Origin: an uncultured Micrococcaceae bacterium
GTDB lineage: Bacteria; Actinomycetota; Actinomycetes; Actinomycetales; Micrococcaceae
Direction: 5' to 3'
DNA length: 64,000 nt
Assembly: GCA_947502645.1 (NCBI GenBank)
Contig: CANNAD010000002.1
Coordinates: forward strand, 186,001 to 250,000
The position numbers and the translations under genes are program-made. Shown in pieces: positions 30,292-39,070 of this stretch (positions within the stretch are counted from its first letter, which is position 1; every line of letters starts with the position of its first letter). Below the pieces are notes generated by a model, which was not told the origin of the DNA, ran no database searches, and worked only from the letters and a program-made list of their open reading frames with translations.

Positions 30292-31182
30292 ATGGATTTC
30301 AGCGGCGTCATTGCCTACCCGGTCACCCCTTTTACCGCCGACGGAGACGTGAATGAGGCAGAACTTCAACGCCTCATAGGTTCGATCGCTGTTTCCGGCG
30401 TCGATTCGATCGTGGTTCTGGGCAGTTCCGGCAGTTTCGCCTATCTGAACCGTGCCGAGCGCGAGGCCGTCATCCAATCCTCCGTTGAGGCCGCATCCCA
30501 GGCGGCGCCGCAGCTCCCCGTGTATGCCGGTATCAGTGCAGTAGGGACCAGAGAAGTTCTCGCCCATGCCTCCGATGCTGAAGGTGCCGGGGCAAGCGGA
30601 CTGGTGCTATCTACCGCCTCTTATGTTCCGCTGACCGCTGAGGAAGTGGCAACACAGTGTCGGGCCGTGGCTCAATCGACGGAACTGCCCGTGTGTCTCT
30701 ACAACAACCCCGGTACAACACAATTCGATTTCCCCCTCGATCTTGTGGCGGAGCTAGCTCAGCTGAACAACGTCGTCGCGTTGAAGGACCCAGGGCTCGA
30801 TGCCGCAGTCTTCCGCCAGCGCAGTGAGACGCTGAGCACGATGATCGAGGGAGACTTCTGCCACGGAATGAGTGGTGACGCTGCGATAGTGGACAGCAGT
30901 AATTCTGAGGTCGCCTGGCATTCGGGGGCCGCGGCCCTGCTGCCGAAGTTCTTCGTCGCCTTGCGGTCTGCTCTCCGCGACGACCGGGTTGAGGACGTCA
31001 TTGCGGTCCGATCGCTGTTGGACCCGGTCCTGCGGCATCTGACCGAGCAGCGCAAGCTGAGCGGACTCCATTCGCTGGCTCGGGCTTGTGGCTGGGATGC
31101 AGGAGACCCTCGTCTGCCGCTGCTTCCGGTCCCGGGTAGCCAGCACCGAGACATGGCGCGTCTGGTTGATCAACTGGTCTAG
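30292..31182 (+). CDS. Dihydrodipicolinate synthase/N-acetylneuraminate lyase family aldolase of unknown substrate
   Basis: 296 residues, a normal length for the DapA superfamily of Schiff-base TIM-barrel aldolases. The catalytic Tyr is in LYNNPGTT and the Schiff-base Lys in VVALKDPG. The usual GTTGE loop is replaced by GSSGSF, and the Arg that follows YNxP in true DapA and binds the semialdehyde is missing. It is therefore unlikely to be lysine-pathway DapA. It could be another 2-oxo acid lyase or hydratase, but I cannot assign a substrate. It lies between ctaB and convergent ctaA, which gives no metabolic hint. Confidence 0.8.
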   Translation: MDFSGVIAYPVTPFTADGDVNEAELQRLIGSIAVSGVDSIVVLGSSGSFAYLNRAEREAVIQSSVEAASQAAPQLPVYAGISAVGTREVLAHASDAEGAGASGLVLSTASYVPLTAEEVATQCRAVAQSTELPVCLYNNPGTTQFDFPLDLVAELAQLNNVVALKDPGLDAAVFRQRSETLSTMIEGDFCHGMSGDAAIVDSSNSEVAWHSGAAALLPKFFVALRSALRDDRVEDVIAVRSLLDPVLRHLTEQRKLSGLHSLARACGWDAGDPRLPLLPVPGSQHRDMARLVDQLV

Positions 31183-31212
31183 ATCCGCCCCTTCGACTCG
31201 GCGGCCTCGGGC

Positions 31213-32169
31213 CTACACGGGGACAGAATGGCTTTCTGCGTCCAGGCGCCTGGGCTTGTACAGACCCAGATCCACAACGTTGGTGGCGGCTGCCAAGAGT
31301 ACTGCGGAACCGAGCATGTGGAGCCCAACGAGGATGGCAGGAACACCGGTGAAGTACTGGATGTAGCCAACGCCAGCCTGCAGCACGAGTGCTGCGGCCA
31401 TGATGTAGAGAGCACGTTGGTAGCGGCGGGGGGCGCGCTGCCTGAGCGCAATGGCAATCGCGGCGGCAGTGGCTGCAACCAGAACGTAGACGGGCAGGAC
31501 GTGAATCCTGGCGATGAACTCCAGATCGAGGCCGTTGCGTGGCGTGGCGGAGTCACCGGCATGCGGCCCAGCCCCAGTCACAATCACCCCGAGTACGACG
31601 GCGACGGCCGTCGAGATCACGATGACCACCGATAGCTGGCGAAGGGTGGCGCTGAGCGGACTGGATACGGCCGGGGCGCTGCGCCCTGTGCGTCCGTAAA
31701 CCCGGTTGACCAACAGTGTGGCGATGGCCACCAGCGCGATAGAGACGATGAAGTGGAGTCCGACAACCCAGGGATTGAGCTTCGTCAGGACGGTGATGCC
31801 GCCAATAATGGCCTGGGCGGGGATGCTGGCGAGCAGGCCCAACGCCAGCAGGAAGAGGTCCCTCCGTTCGCGTCGAATGTTCCAGAGGAACACCAGCATG
31901 AGGATGGCCACGATCGCGAGTGCGATGGTCAGCGTTCTGTTTCCGAACTCAATAACCCCGTGAAGGCCCATCTCGGGGGTGTTGACCAGAGAGTCAGCAG
32001 TACAGCGCGGCCAGGTCGGGCAGCCCAGGCCACTGGCCGTGAGGCGGACGGCCCCGCCGGTGACTATCAGGACGGTCTGTCCAATGAGGGATGCAACGGC
32101 GAGACGGCGGACTACCTTGTTGACTTCCGTTGGAAGTTTCGAGGTTAGGCGCTGGAGGGTGGATGTCAT
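31213..32169 (-). CDS. ctaA: Heme A synthase
   Basis: 318 residues, about eight transmembrane helices. It oxidises heme O to heme A for cytochrome aa3. Four candidate heme-ligand histidines sit in two pairs: GLHGVIEFGNR, GLHFIVSIA, RIHVLPVYV and GLHMLGSAV. The extracellular loop has CPTWPRC, the Cys pair of Bacillus-type CtaA. Preceded 4 nt upstream by an ABC permease gene, so all three minus-strand genes here are likely one transcript. Confidence 0.94.
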   Translation of the reverse strand: MTSTLQRLTSKLPTEVNKVVRRLAVASLIGQTVLIVTGGAVRLTASGLGCPTWPRCTADSLVNTPEMGLHGVIEFGNRTLTIALAIVAILMLVFLWNIRRERRDLFLLALGLLASIPAQAIIGGITVLTKLNPWVVGLHFIVSIALVAIATLLVNRVYGRTGRSAPAVSSPLSATLRQLSVVIVISTAVAVVLGVIVTGAGPHAGDSATPRNGLDLEFIARIHVLPVYVLVAATAAAIAIALRQRAPRRYQRALYIMAAALVLQAGVGYIQYFTGVPAILVGLHMLGSAVLLAAATNVVDLGLYKPRRLDAESHSVPV

Positions 32170-32173
32170 GAGG

Positions 32174-32917
32174 TCAGCTCCATTTGAACCATTTGATGGC
32201 GGCGATCGAGGCCGCTGCGGCCCAGACCACCAACGTGATCATGGGAAGAATGTCGAGTGAGCCGTTGCCAAGGGCTCCGCGGAGTCCCTCGCCGAGCGCC
32301 GACGAGGGAAGGATCTCCACATACGGCTGCACGCCTTGGGGCAGTTCGCTGGCCGGGATCAGGATTCCGCCGGCCGCGGCGAGGAGAATCCAGAGGAGAT
32401 TGGTGACGGCCAGCGTGGCTTCCGGACGAAAAGTGCCGGCGACGAGGAGCCCGAGCGCAGTAAATGCAGCCGCGCCGAGAAGGATGAGCAGGATCGCTGC
32501 AGGGATGCCGCCTGGATCCGGCCGCCATCCCATGAACGCGGCGACTGTGCTGATGATGATCACCTGGATCGCGAGGACACATACGACGGCGATGGCCTTG
32601 CCGTAAATGAGGCCGGCTTTGCCCAGTGGGGTTGTGGAGAGGAATCGCAGGACGCCGTAGCGACGGTCGAAGCCGGTGGCGATGCCCTGTCCGGTGAATG
32701 CTGTTGACATGGCGCACAGTGCCAGAACGCCCGGGGTAGCAACGTTGATCCGGGTGTCTCCGAATCCATCCAGCAGCGGAGTAACGCTCAGTCCAATGAG
32801 GGCCAGCAGCGGAAGGATAATTGCCAGAACCAGTTGCTCGCCGTTGCGGAGCATCACTGTGGTTTCGTACGCGCCGTGGGCGAGAATCCGGCGCGGCAGC
32901 GATGCTGGAGCATTCAT
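32174..32917 (-). CDS. ABC-2 type transporter permease
   Basis: 247 residues with six hydrophobic segments and the overall ABC-2 exporter pattern (N-terminal amphipathic stretch, LAIILPLLALIGL, then five more helices). It would form a homodimer with the ATPase encoded just upstream. ATG overlaps the ATPase stop (ATGA). The substrate is unknown. Conserved linkage of this pair with ctaA in actinobacteria suggests a link to heme or oxidase biogenesis, but this is inference. Confidence 0.85.
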   Translation of the reverse strand: MNAPASLPRRILAHGAYETTVMLRNGEQLVLAIILPLLALIGLSVTPLLDGFGDTRINVATPGVLALCAMSTAFTGQGIATGFDRRYGVLRFLSTTPLGKAGLIYGKAIAVVCVLAIQVIIISTVAAFMGWRPDPGGIPAAILLILLGAAAFTALGLLVAGTFRPEATLAVTNLLWILLAAAGGILIPASELPQGVQPYVEILPSSALGEGLRGALGNGSLDILPMITLVVWAAAASIAAIKWFKWS

Positions 32918-33858
32918 GAGATGGTCCTTCCCGAGAGATCCAGAAAAACGTCCTCGAGACTGCGCGGCACCATGCTGATGGAGTGGGGGAGTACACCGGT
33001 TGCTTCCCAGACGGCTGACAGCTGAGCCAACTGGGTGGGACTGATAATTCCTGTCACGGTATAGCGTCCAGGCGTGTTTTCTGCGATCGTCAACGGCTCA
33101 GGGAGCTCGAAAATGAGTCCCGGAGGCGCGTCGAAGACGAGGTCCCGGGATTCTCGTTTGTTGGGCCCCGAGGTCAGTTCGGATACCGTTCCCTGGGCTA
33201 CGGTACGGCCGGCGTCAATGATGTAGACATAGTCAGCGAGCCGCTGTGCGTCTTCCATGAGATGGGTGGTCAGGATGATGCCGAGTCCGTTGGCGCGCTC
33301 TTCGGCTATGAGGTCGAACACGACCTGACGCGATTGCGGGTCCAGCCCAGCGCTGGGTTCATCCAGAAACAGGACTTCCGGGTTGCCGATCAGAGCGGTG
33401 GCCAGGGCGAGACGCTGTTTCTGCCCTCCTGAGAGGCGGCGGATACCGGTGTCCGCAAAGCGCGTGATGCCCAACCGTTCGGCAAGTTCGTCCACGCTGC
33501 GCGGGGATTTATACATCTTCGCTATGTGCCGCAAGAGGGGGAGGGGCTTGCTGCCAGGGGGCAAGCCGCCGTCCTGAAGCATGATGCCGACACGGCTTCG
33601 CAGGGCCGGACCCGCGTTATGGGGTGTTCTGCCGAGAAGGTGAACCAGCCCGCCGTCGGGGCGTTGAAGTCCCTGCGCACATTCCAGCGTCGTCGTCTTG
33701 CCTGCCCCGTTGGCCCCGAGCAGCGCCGTGACGGCGCCTTGATGTGCGGTGAAGTCCACGCCATTGAGGACGCGGACCATTTTCCCGTCGTGGGCTGGAA
33801 CCGGGCCGAAGTCCTTGATGAGGCCTTCGATGCGCAGGCAGGGGTCGCTGGTAGGCAC
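32914..33858 (-). CDS. ABC transporter ATP-binding protein
   Basis: 314 residues from GTG 33858. Walker A is LLGANGAGKTTT, the signature is RLSGGQKQRLALA, Walker B is VLFLDEPSAGLD, and the switch His is in TTHLMED. A C-terminal extension of about 80 residues follows the nucleotide-binding domain, as in many ABC-2 drug/lipid exporter ATPases. It precedes the permease and ctaA. The promoter appears leaderless, with TAGAAT ending 6 nt upstream. Divergent from sufR. Confidence 0.93.
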   Translation of the reverse strand: MPTSDPCLRIEGLIKDFGPVPAHDGKMVRVLNGVDFTAHQGAVTALLGANGAGKTTTLECAQGLQRPDGGLVHLLGRTPHNAGPALRSRVGIMLQDGGLPPGSKPLPLLRHIAKMYKSPRSVDELAERLGITRFADTGIRRLSGGQKQRLALATALIGNPEVLFLDEPSAGLDPQSRQVVFDLIAEERANGLGIILTTHLMEDAQRLADYVYIIDAGRTVAQGTVSELTSGPNKRESRDLVFDAPPGLIFELPEPLTIAENTPGRYTVTGIISPTQLAQLSAVWEATGVLPHSISMVPRSLEDVFLDLSGRTIS

Positions 33859-33864
33859 CCGGAT

Positions 33865-33870
33865 ATTCTA
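33865..33870 (-). promoter_or_regulatory. Leaderless -10 box (TAGAAT) of the ABC-ctaA operon
   Basis: On the minus strand TAGAAT ends 6 nt before the GTG start at 33858, with no Shine-Dalgarno between. It drives the ATPase-permease-ctaA unit. Confidence 0.6.
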
Positions 33871-33975
33871 CGTCATGTAGTACTTGGAGATGGCCTCGAC
33901 GTCGTCTCCCGCGCGGGTAGCCTTACCTTACTGGCGGGATGGAATAGATTAGGTCATTCTTGTGTTGTGTATTCC

Positions 33976-34695
33976 ATGGAGAAGTCAGGCGAATCGGAGG
34001 AGCGAACTCGCGATCGCGTTCTGGCCGCCGTGCTCGAGAGCGGGCCTGTGAGCGCAGCCGAGCTCGGCTCCCTGCTGGGTTTCACCCCTGCTGCTGTCAG
34101 GCGACACCTCGACGGGCTCGAGCGTCTTGGTCTGATTGAAGTCAAACCGGTCAAATCTGCGCGGGCAGGGGCGGGAAGACCAGCCCGCCGCTATGTCCTG
34201 AGCCGCAGCGGACAGGCGCGCCTCGGAAATGATTACCTCGATATCGCCAATCAGGCACTGGCTGAACTGGCCCGTCTGGGAGGCGCTGCTGCAATCGAAG
34301 CCTTCGCCAAGCGACGCTTCGATGACATGGAGGCCAGGTACCGTCCCGTCGTGGAAGCTGCTGGGACCTCCGTGGAGGCACGTGCCGTTGCCCTAGCAGA
34401 AGCGTTGAGCGAGGATGGATTCGTAGCCTCGACCGCTAACGTAGGACAGGGCTCGCCGCATATGCCAGCCATGCTGAGCGTGCAGCTATGTCAGGGCCAC
34501 TGCCCCATCAGGGACCTTGCCAGCGAATACCCCACATTTTGCGACAGTGAGACAGACGTCTTCGCCCGGCTTCTGGGTGTAGATGTTCGCCGGCTGTCGA
34601 CGCTCGCCAGTGGCGGGCATGTTTGTACGACCCACATTCCAGTGGGTCGGGCCAGGAAGCAGGAAGTATCCATCCATCAGCAAGAAAGGCCATGA
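33976..34695 (+). CDS. sufR: SufR-type iron-sulfur cluster-sensing transcriptional repressor
   Basis: 239 residues from ATG 33976; an in-frame GTG at 33967 would add three residues. The N-terminal winged helix ([30 protein letters not shown]) is followed by a dimer region. The C-terminal Cys cluster is CQGHCPI, FCDSE and VCTTH, the pattern that binds a 4Fe-4S cluster in actinobacterial SufR. It is expected to repress the suf operon when clusters are sufficient. TAGATT just upstream is a possible -10. The stop overlaps the sufB start. Confidence 0.9.
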   Translation: MEKSGESEERTRDRVLAAVLESGPVSAAELGSLLGFTPAAVRRHLDGLERLGLIEVKPVKSARAGAGRPARRYVLSRSGQARLGNDYLDIANQALAELARLGGAAAIEAFAKRRFDDMEARYRPVVEAAGTSVEARAVALAEALSEDGFVASTANVGQGSPHMPAMLSVQLCQGHCPIRDLASEYPTFCDSETDVFARLLGVDVRRLSTLASGGHVCTTHIPVGRARKQEVSIHQQERP

Positions 34696-36170
34696 TGACG
34701 GATCAAATAGCCCGTGATGCAGCTGCTCCGGAGGTCCAGGATGACACTGTCATGCCGGACATCCTGGAACGCAACCCTGAACTGCAGGGAATCGGAACCT
34801 ACGAGTACGGATGGGCGGACTCAGACGTCGCCGGTTCCTCGGCACGCCGTGGACTGGGCGACGACGTCGTCCGCGACATCTCCTCGAAGAAGAGCGAACC
34901 TGAGTGGATGCTCGATCTTCGTCTCAAGGGACTCAAATACTTCGATCGCAAGCCGATGCCAGCCTGGGGTGCAGACCTCTCCGGCATTGACTTCGACAAC
35001 ATCAAGTACTTTGTCCGTTCCACCGAGAAGCAGGCCACCACGTGGGAGGACCTGCCAGAGGACATCAAGAACACGTACGAGAAGCTCGGCATTCCTGAGG
35101 CGGAGCGGAACAGTCTTGTGTCCGGCGTCGCAGCCCAGTATGAATCTGAGGTTGTCTACCACCAGATCAACGATGAGCTTGAGCGCCAGGGTGTGATCTT
35201 CATGGACACCGATACGGCGCTGAAGGAGCACCCGGAATTCTTCGAAGAGTACTTCGGCACCGTGATTCCCGTTGGTGACAACAAGTTTGCTTCGCTGAAC
35301 ACCGCGGTCTGGTCCGGCGGTTCCTTCGTCTACGTGCCCAAGGGCGTTCACGTGGAGATCCCGCTGCAGGCCTACTTCCGGATCAACACGGAAAACATGG
35401 GGCAGTTCGAGCGGACACTCATCATTGCCGATGAGGACTCCTACGTTCACTACATCGAGGGTTGTACAGCGCCTGTCTACTCCTCGGACTCACTGCACTC
35501 AGCTGTCGTGGAGATCATCTGCAAGAAGGGCGCCCGAGTGCGCTACACGACCATCCAGAACTGGTCCACCAACGTCTACAACCTGGTGACGAAGCGCGCC
35601 ATCTGCCATGAGGGCGCCACCATGGAGTGGATTGACGGCAATATCGGTTCGAAGGTCACGATGAAGTACCCGGCCGTGTACCTTGTCGGGGAGCACGCCA
35701 AGGGTGAGACTCTCTCGATCGCTTTCGCCGGTGAGGGTCAGCATCAGGACACCGGTTCGAAGATGGTGCACATTGCGCCGAACACCAAGTCCTCGATCAT
35801 CTCGAAGTCTGTTGCCCGAGGCGGCGGCCGTGCGGCCTACCGCGGATTGGTTCAGGTTCGCGAGGGTGCCAAGCACTCGGCCAACACTGTGCGCTGTGAC
35901 GCCCTGCTCGTGGACACCATCTCCCGGTCGGACACGTACCCGTACGTCGACATCCGCGAAGATGACGTCACGATGGGACACGAGGCTACGGTCTCGCGCG
36001 TCAGTGAGGAACAGCTGTTCTACCTGCAGTCGCGCGGTATGCCGGAGGATGAAGCCATGGCGATGATCGTCCGCGGATTCATTGAGCCGATTTCGCGTGA
36101 ATTGCCGATGGAATACGCCTTGGAACTGAACCGCCTCATTGAACTGCAGATGGAAGGGGCCGTGGGCTAG
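34695..36170 (+). CDS. sufB: Fe-S cluster assembly protein SufB
   Basis: 491 residues from ATG 34695 (AAAGG at 5 nt); the adjacent ATG at 34692 is an alternative. SufB with SufC and SufD forms the scaffold on which 4Fe-4S clusters are built. Conserved blocks: [57 protein letters not shown] with a likely sulfur-accepting Cys, and [22 protein letters not shown]. Length is typical. Overlaps sufR by one base. Confidence 0.98.
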   Translation: MTDQIARDAAAPEVQDDTVMPDILERNPELQGIGTYEYGWADSDVAGSSARRGLGDDVVRDISSKKSEPEWMLDLRLKGLKYFDRKPMPAWGADLSGIDFDNIKYFVRSTEKQATTWEDLPEDIKNTYEKLGIPEAERNSLVSGVAAQYESEVVYHQINDELERQGVIFMDTDTALKEHPEFFEEYFGTVIPVGDNKFASLNTAVWSGGSFVYVPKGVHVEIPLQAYFRINTENMGQFERTLIIADEDSYVHYIEGCTAPVYSSDSLHSAVVEIICKKGARVRYTTIQNWSTNVYNLVTKRAICHEGATMEWIDGNIGSKVTMKYPAVYLVGEHAKGETLSIAFAGEGQHQDTGSKMVHIAPNTKSSIISKSVARGGGRAAYRGLVQVREGAKHSANTVRCDALLVDTISRSDTYPYVDIREDDVTMGHEATVSRVSEEQLFYLQSRGMPEDEAMAMIVRGFIEPISRELPMEYALELNRLIELQMEGAVG

Positions 36171-36172
36171 GA

Positions 36173-37429
36173 ATGGCTGACATGACGGACGTAAAAACAG
36201 CAGAAAAGATCGCCATCGACGGTTTCACCGAAGAGGGAGAGAACCTTTCTCCGCTCAACGAGGGTTCCGAGCAGCTGGGCATGAAGAAGCACAGCCACGG
36301 TGATGCTCCGGTTATCCCGGAAGCTTCGCGCGGTGAGCGGAAGACCTCCTACAAGCTGGCGGACTTTGCACCGCTGACGGGACGCGAGGAAGACTGGCGG
36401 TTTACGCCGCTGAAGCGCCTGCGCGGCCTTCACACGGACGAGCTCACGGGAACCGGTCCTGCCATCGAGGTCACCGCAGCTGACGCTGTGACGGTCGAGA
36501 CTGTCGGAGCCGACGACGCACGCCGCGGCTGTGCCTCGGTACCCGATGACCGTGTTGCTGCAGCAGCGTGGGAAGCCGTCAAGGAAGCCACGGTCATCAC
36601 GATTCCGGCCGAGACTGAACTGGACAGTGAAGTAACCGTGGCGATCACCGGCACCGACCAGGCCGCTGCGGCCCAGCACCTGATCATCGACGCTGGCAAG
36701 TTCTCTCGCGCGGTTGTTGTTCTGGAACATCAGGGCACCACCACGTTGGCGCAGAACGTTGAGGTCCTCGTTGGCGATGGTGCGGATCTCACCGTTGTTT
36801 CCATCCAGGAATGGGACGACGACGCCGTCCACGCATCCTCACAGCAGGCAAAAGTGGGACGCGACGCGCATTACAAGCACGTCGCCGTGAACCTTGGCGG
36901 AGACCTGGTTCGGTTGACGCCGTCGTCGCGCTTTGATGGCCCCGGCGGTGACGTTGAGATGTACGGGCTCTACTTTGCGGACGCTGGCCAGCACTTTGAG
37001 CAGCGTCTCCTCGTGGACCACGGCGTCCCCAACTGCAAGTCCCGCGTGACCTACAAGGGTGCGCTGCAGGGACGCGATGCGCACACCGTATGGGTCGGGG
37101 ACGTCCTGATTCGTAAGGAAGCTGAAGGGACGGACTCCTACGAGACGAACCGCAACCTGGTCCTGACCGAGGGTGCGCGCGCTGATTCGGTGCCGAACCT
37201 CGAAATCGAAACAGGGTTGATCGAGGGTGCCGGACATGCCAGCGCCACGGGCCGGTTCGACGACGAGCAGCTGTTTTACTTTATGGCTCGCGGCATACCT
37301 GAAGACGTTGCTCGTCGACTGGTTGTCCGCGGATTCCTGAACGAAATCATCCAGCAAATCGGGGTCCCGGCCCTTGAGGAACGGATGAGCGAAGCTGTTG
37401 AGCGTGAGCTCGCAGCAGGAAACTACTAG
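36173..37429 (+). CDS. sufD: Fe-S cluster assembly protein SufD
   Basis: 418 residues. It is the SufB paralogue in the SufBC2D complex. The N-terminal region is variable; the C-terminal beta-helix domain has LYFADAGQHFEQRLLVDHGVPNC-type sequence, VTYKGALQGRDAHTVWVGDV and GHASATGRFDDEQLFYFMARG, then an ARRLVVRGFLNEII helix. Start ATG 36173 lies 2 nt after sufB; a second ATG at 36182 is possible. Confidence 0.96.
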   Translation: MADMTDVKTAEKIAIDGFTEEGENLSPLNEGSEQLGMKKHSHGDAPVIPEASRGERKTSYKLADFAPLTGREEDWRFTPLKRLRGLHTDELTGTGPAIEVTAADAVTVETVGADDARRGCASVPDDRVAAAAWEAVKEATVITIPAETELDSEVTVAITGTDQAAAAQHLIIDAGKFSRAVVVLEHQGTTTLAQNVEVLVGDGADLTVVSIQEWDDDAVHASSQQAKVGRDAHYKHVAVNLGGDLVRLTPSSRFDGPGGDVEMYGLYFADAGQHFEQRLLVDHGVPNCKSRVTYKGALQGRDAHTVWVGDVLIRKEAEGTDSYETNRNLVLTEGARADSVPNLEIETGLIEGAGHASATGRFDDEQLFYFMARGIPEDVARRLVVRGFLNEIIQQIGVPALEERMSEAVERELAAGNY

Positions 37430-37439
37430 GCGGACGGCC

Positions 37440-37802
37440 ATGGCAGAAGAAACGCCGCGCGGAGAGCTCATCTGCGATGTGGATGACATCTCCGTCAAGC
37501 AGGCGCTGAGAGTACTGATTGACGACTACCCGGTAGCGGTGGTCAAGGATTCTCAGGGAGTCATCCACGCGTTGGGTGACACCTGCTCGCATGCAGATAT
37601 CTCCCTCTCGGAAGGCGACGTTGAAGGGGAATCGATCGAGTGTTGGGGTCATGGGTCGCAGTTCGATCTGCGCAATGGCCAGCCACTGCAATTGCCTGCC
37701 TACGAGCCGGTACCCGTCTTCGCTGTGGAGATCCACGGCAACCAGGTTTACGTCGACGTCACCAACGTGACCAACGGGGCACCAGCTCCGGATCTGGCCT
37801 AA
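37440..37802 (+). CDS. Rieske 2Fe-2S ferredoxin-type protein
   Basis: 120 residues from ATG 37440. The cluster-binding motif is complete: CSHADISL (CxH) and CWGHGSQFD (CxxH). Small soluble Rieske proteins of this length act as electron carriers. The gene sits between sufD and sufC, 10 nt after sufD. In other actinobacteria the same insertion occurs and is usually annotated as a non-heme iron oxygenase ferredoxin subunit, although no oxygenase is nearby. An electron-transfer or cluster-acceptor role in SUF assembly is an inference. Confidence 0.92.
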   Translation: MAEETPRGELICDVDDISVKQALRVLIDDYPVAVVKDSQGVIHALGDTCSHADISLSEGDVEGESIECWGHGSQFDLRNGQPLQLPAYEPVPVFAVEIHGNQVYVDVTNVTNGAPAPDLA

Positions 37803-37854
37803 AGTACTTACCCACGAATCACGGCACCTGTCCGGTGCGAAGGAGAAAAGGCAA

Positions 37855-38610
37855 ATGTCTACCCTTGAAATCAAAGACCTGCACGTCAGCATCACCACGG
37901 AGCAGGGGACCAAAGAGATCCTGAAGGGCGTAACGCTCACCATCAACACCGGTGAGAGCCACGCCATCATGGGCCCCAACGGCTCCGGTAAGTCCACTCT
38001 GGCTTCCACAATCGCCGGCCACCCGCGCTACACGGTGGACAGCGGTTCCATCACCCTCGACGGCGAGAACGTCCTTGACATGACCGTTGATGAGCGGGCA
38101 CGGGCAGGATTGTTCCTGGCCATGCAGTATCCGGTTGAGGTTCCTGGCGTGACCATGACCAACTTCCTGCGGACGGCCAAGACGGCCCTTGACGGCGAGG
38201 CTCCGAGCCTGCGCCACTGGACCAAGGACGTGAAGTCTGCGATGAGCGATCTGCGCATCGACGCTGACTTCGCCCAGCGCAACGTCAACGAAGGCTTTTC
38301 CGGCGGCGAGAAGAAGCGCGTTGAGATTCTTCAGCTCGAGCTCTTCAAGCCGAAGTTCGCGATCCTCGATGAAACTGACTCCGGTCTTGACGTCGATGCG
38401 CTGAAGGTTGTTTCCGAAGGCGTGAACCGTGTTCACAGCCAGGGAAATATGGGTACGCTGCTCATTACCCACTACACGCGCATCCTGCGTTACATCAAGC
38501 CGGACTTCGTCCACGTGTTCGTGGACGGCCGTATTGCTGAGCAGGGCGGGCCAGAGCTGGCCGACCGGCTCGAAGAAGAGGGCTACGACCGCTTCATGGT
38601 TCCGGCCTGA
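37855..38610 (+). CDS. sufC: Fe-S cluster assembly ATPase SufC
   Basis: 251 residues. An ABC-type soluble ATPase that drives SufBC2D. Walker A GPNGSGKST, the family sequence MQYPVEVPGVTMTNFLRTA, signature GFSGGEKKRVEILQLEL, Walker B AILDETDSGLDVDALK and switch His in LITHYTRIL are all present. Preceded by GGAG in the 52-nt gap after the Rieske gene. Confidence 0.98.
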   Translation: MSTLEIKDLHVSITTEQGTKEILKGVTLTINTGESHAIMGPNGSGKSTLASTIAGHPRYTVDSGSITLDGENVLDMTVDERARAGLFLAMQYPVEVPGVTMTNFLRTAKTALDGEAPSLRHWTKDVKSAMSDLRIDADFAQRNVNEGFSGGEKKRVEILQLELFKPKFAILDETDSGLDVDALKVVSEGVNRVHSQGNMGTLLITHYTRILRYIKPDFVHVFVDGRIAEQGGPELADRLEEEGYDRFMVPA

Positions 38611-38650
38611 TTCACGCCAAAGTATCCAAGAGCGGCTGAAGGAGAACCCG

Positions 38651-38980
38651 ATGAGCGATATTAAAGCAGCGCAGACGTCTGTGGAGGACGTCGAAGAGGC
38701 GCTGAAGGACGTGATTGACCCCGAGCTTGGTGTCAACATTGTTGACCTGGGACTGCTCTATGGTCTGCGTTATGCGGACGACGGCGCACTCCTGATCGAT
38801 ATGACGCTGACGACGGCGGCCTGCCCACTGACGGATGTCATCGAGGAGCAGGTTGGTCAGGCGTTGGATGGCGTAGTTGATGACTGGCGGCTCAGTTGGG
38901 TCTGGATGCCGCCGTGGGGTCCGGAGAAAATCACCGAGGACGGCCGCGATCAGATGCGGGCTCTCGGCTTCAATATCTAG
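38651..38980 (+). CDS. Metal-sulfur cluster assembly factor (DUF59/MIP18 family, SufT-like)
   Basis: 109 residues from ATG 38651, preceded by AAGGAG. DUF59 motifs: DVIDPELGVNIVDLGLLYGL and TLTTAACPLTDVIEEQV, the latter with the conserved Cys, then WMPPWGPEKI. These proteins help transfer or mature Fe-S clusters. It ends the suf operon, where actinobacteria usually also carry sufS and sufU; neither is present here. A strong terminator follows. Confidence 0.93.
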   Translation: MSDIKAAQTSVEDVEEALKDVIDPELGVNIVDLGLLYGLRYADDGALLIDMTLTTAACPLTDVIEEQVGQALDGVVDDWRLSWVWMPPWGPEKITEDGRDQMRALGFNI

Positions 38981-38998
38981 ATGAATTGATCTGTTGCG

Positions 38999-39034
38999 TA
39001 AAAGCGGACTGCCAATAACGGCAGTCCGCTTTTA
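38999..39034. terminator. Terminator of the suf operon
   Basis: A perfect 15-bp stem TAAAAGCGGACTGCC (38999-39013) pairs with 39020-39034 around a 6-nt loop; the 3' arm ends in TTTTA. It separates suf from the ligase-thiolase pair. Confidence 0.9.
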
Positions 39035-39070
39035 CGTTGTGTAGCAACTCCAGGGAAGGAAGGCCGGCCG

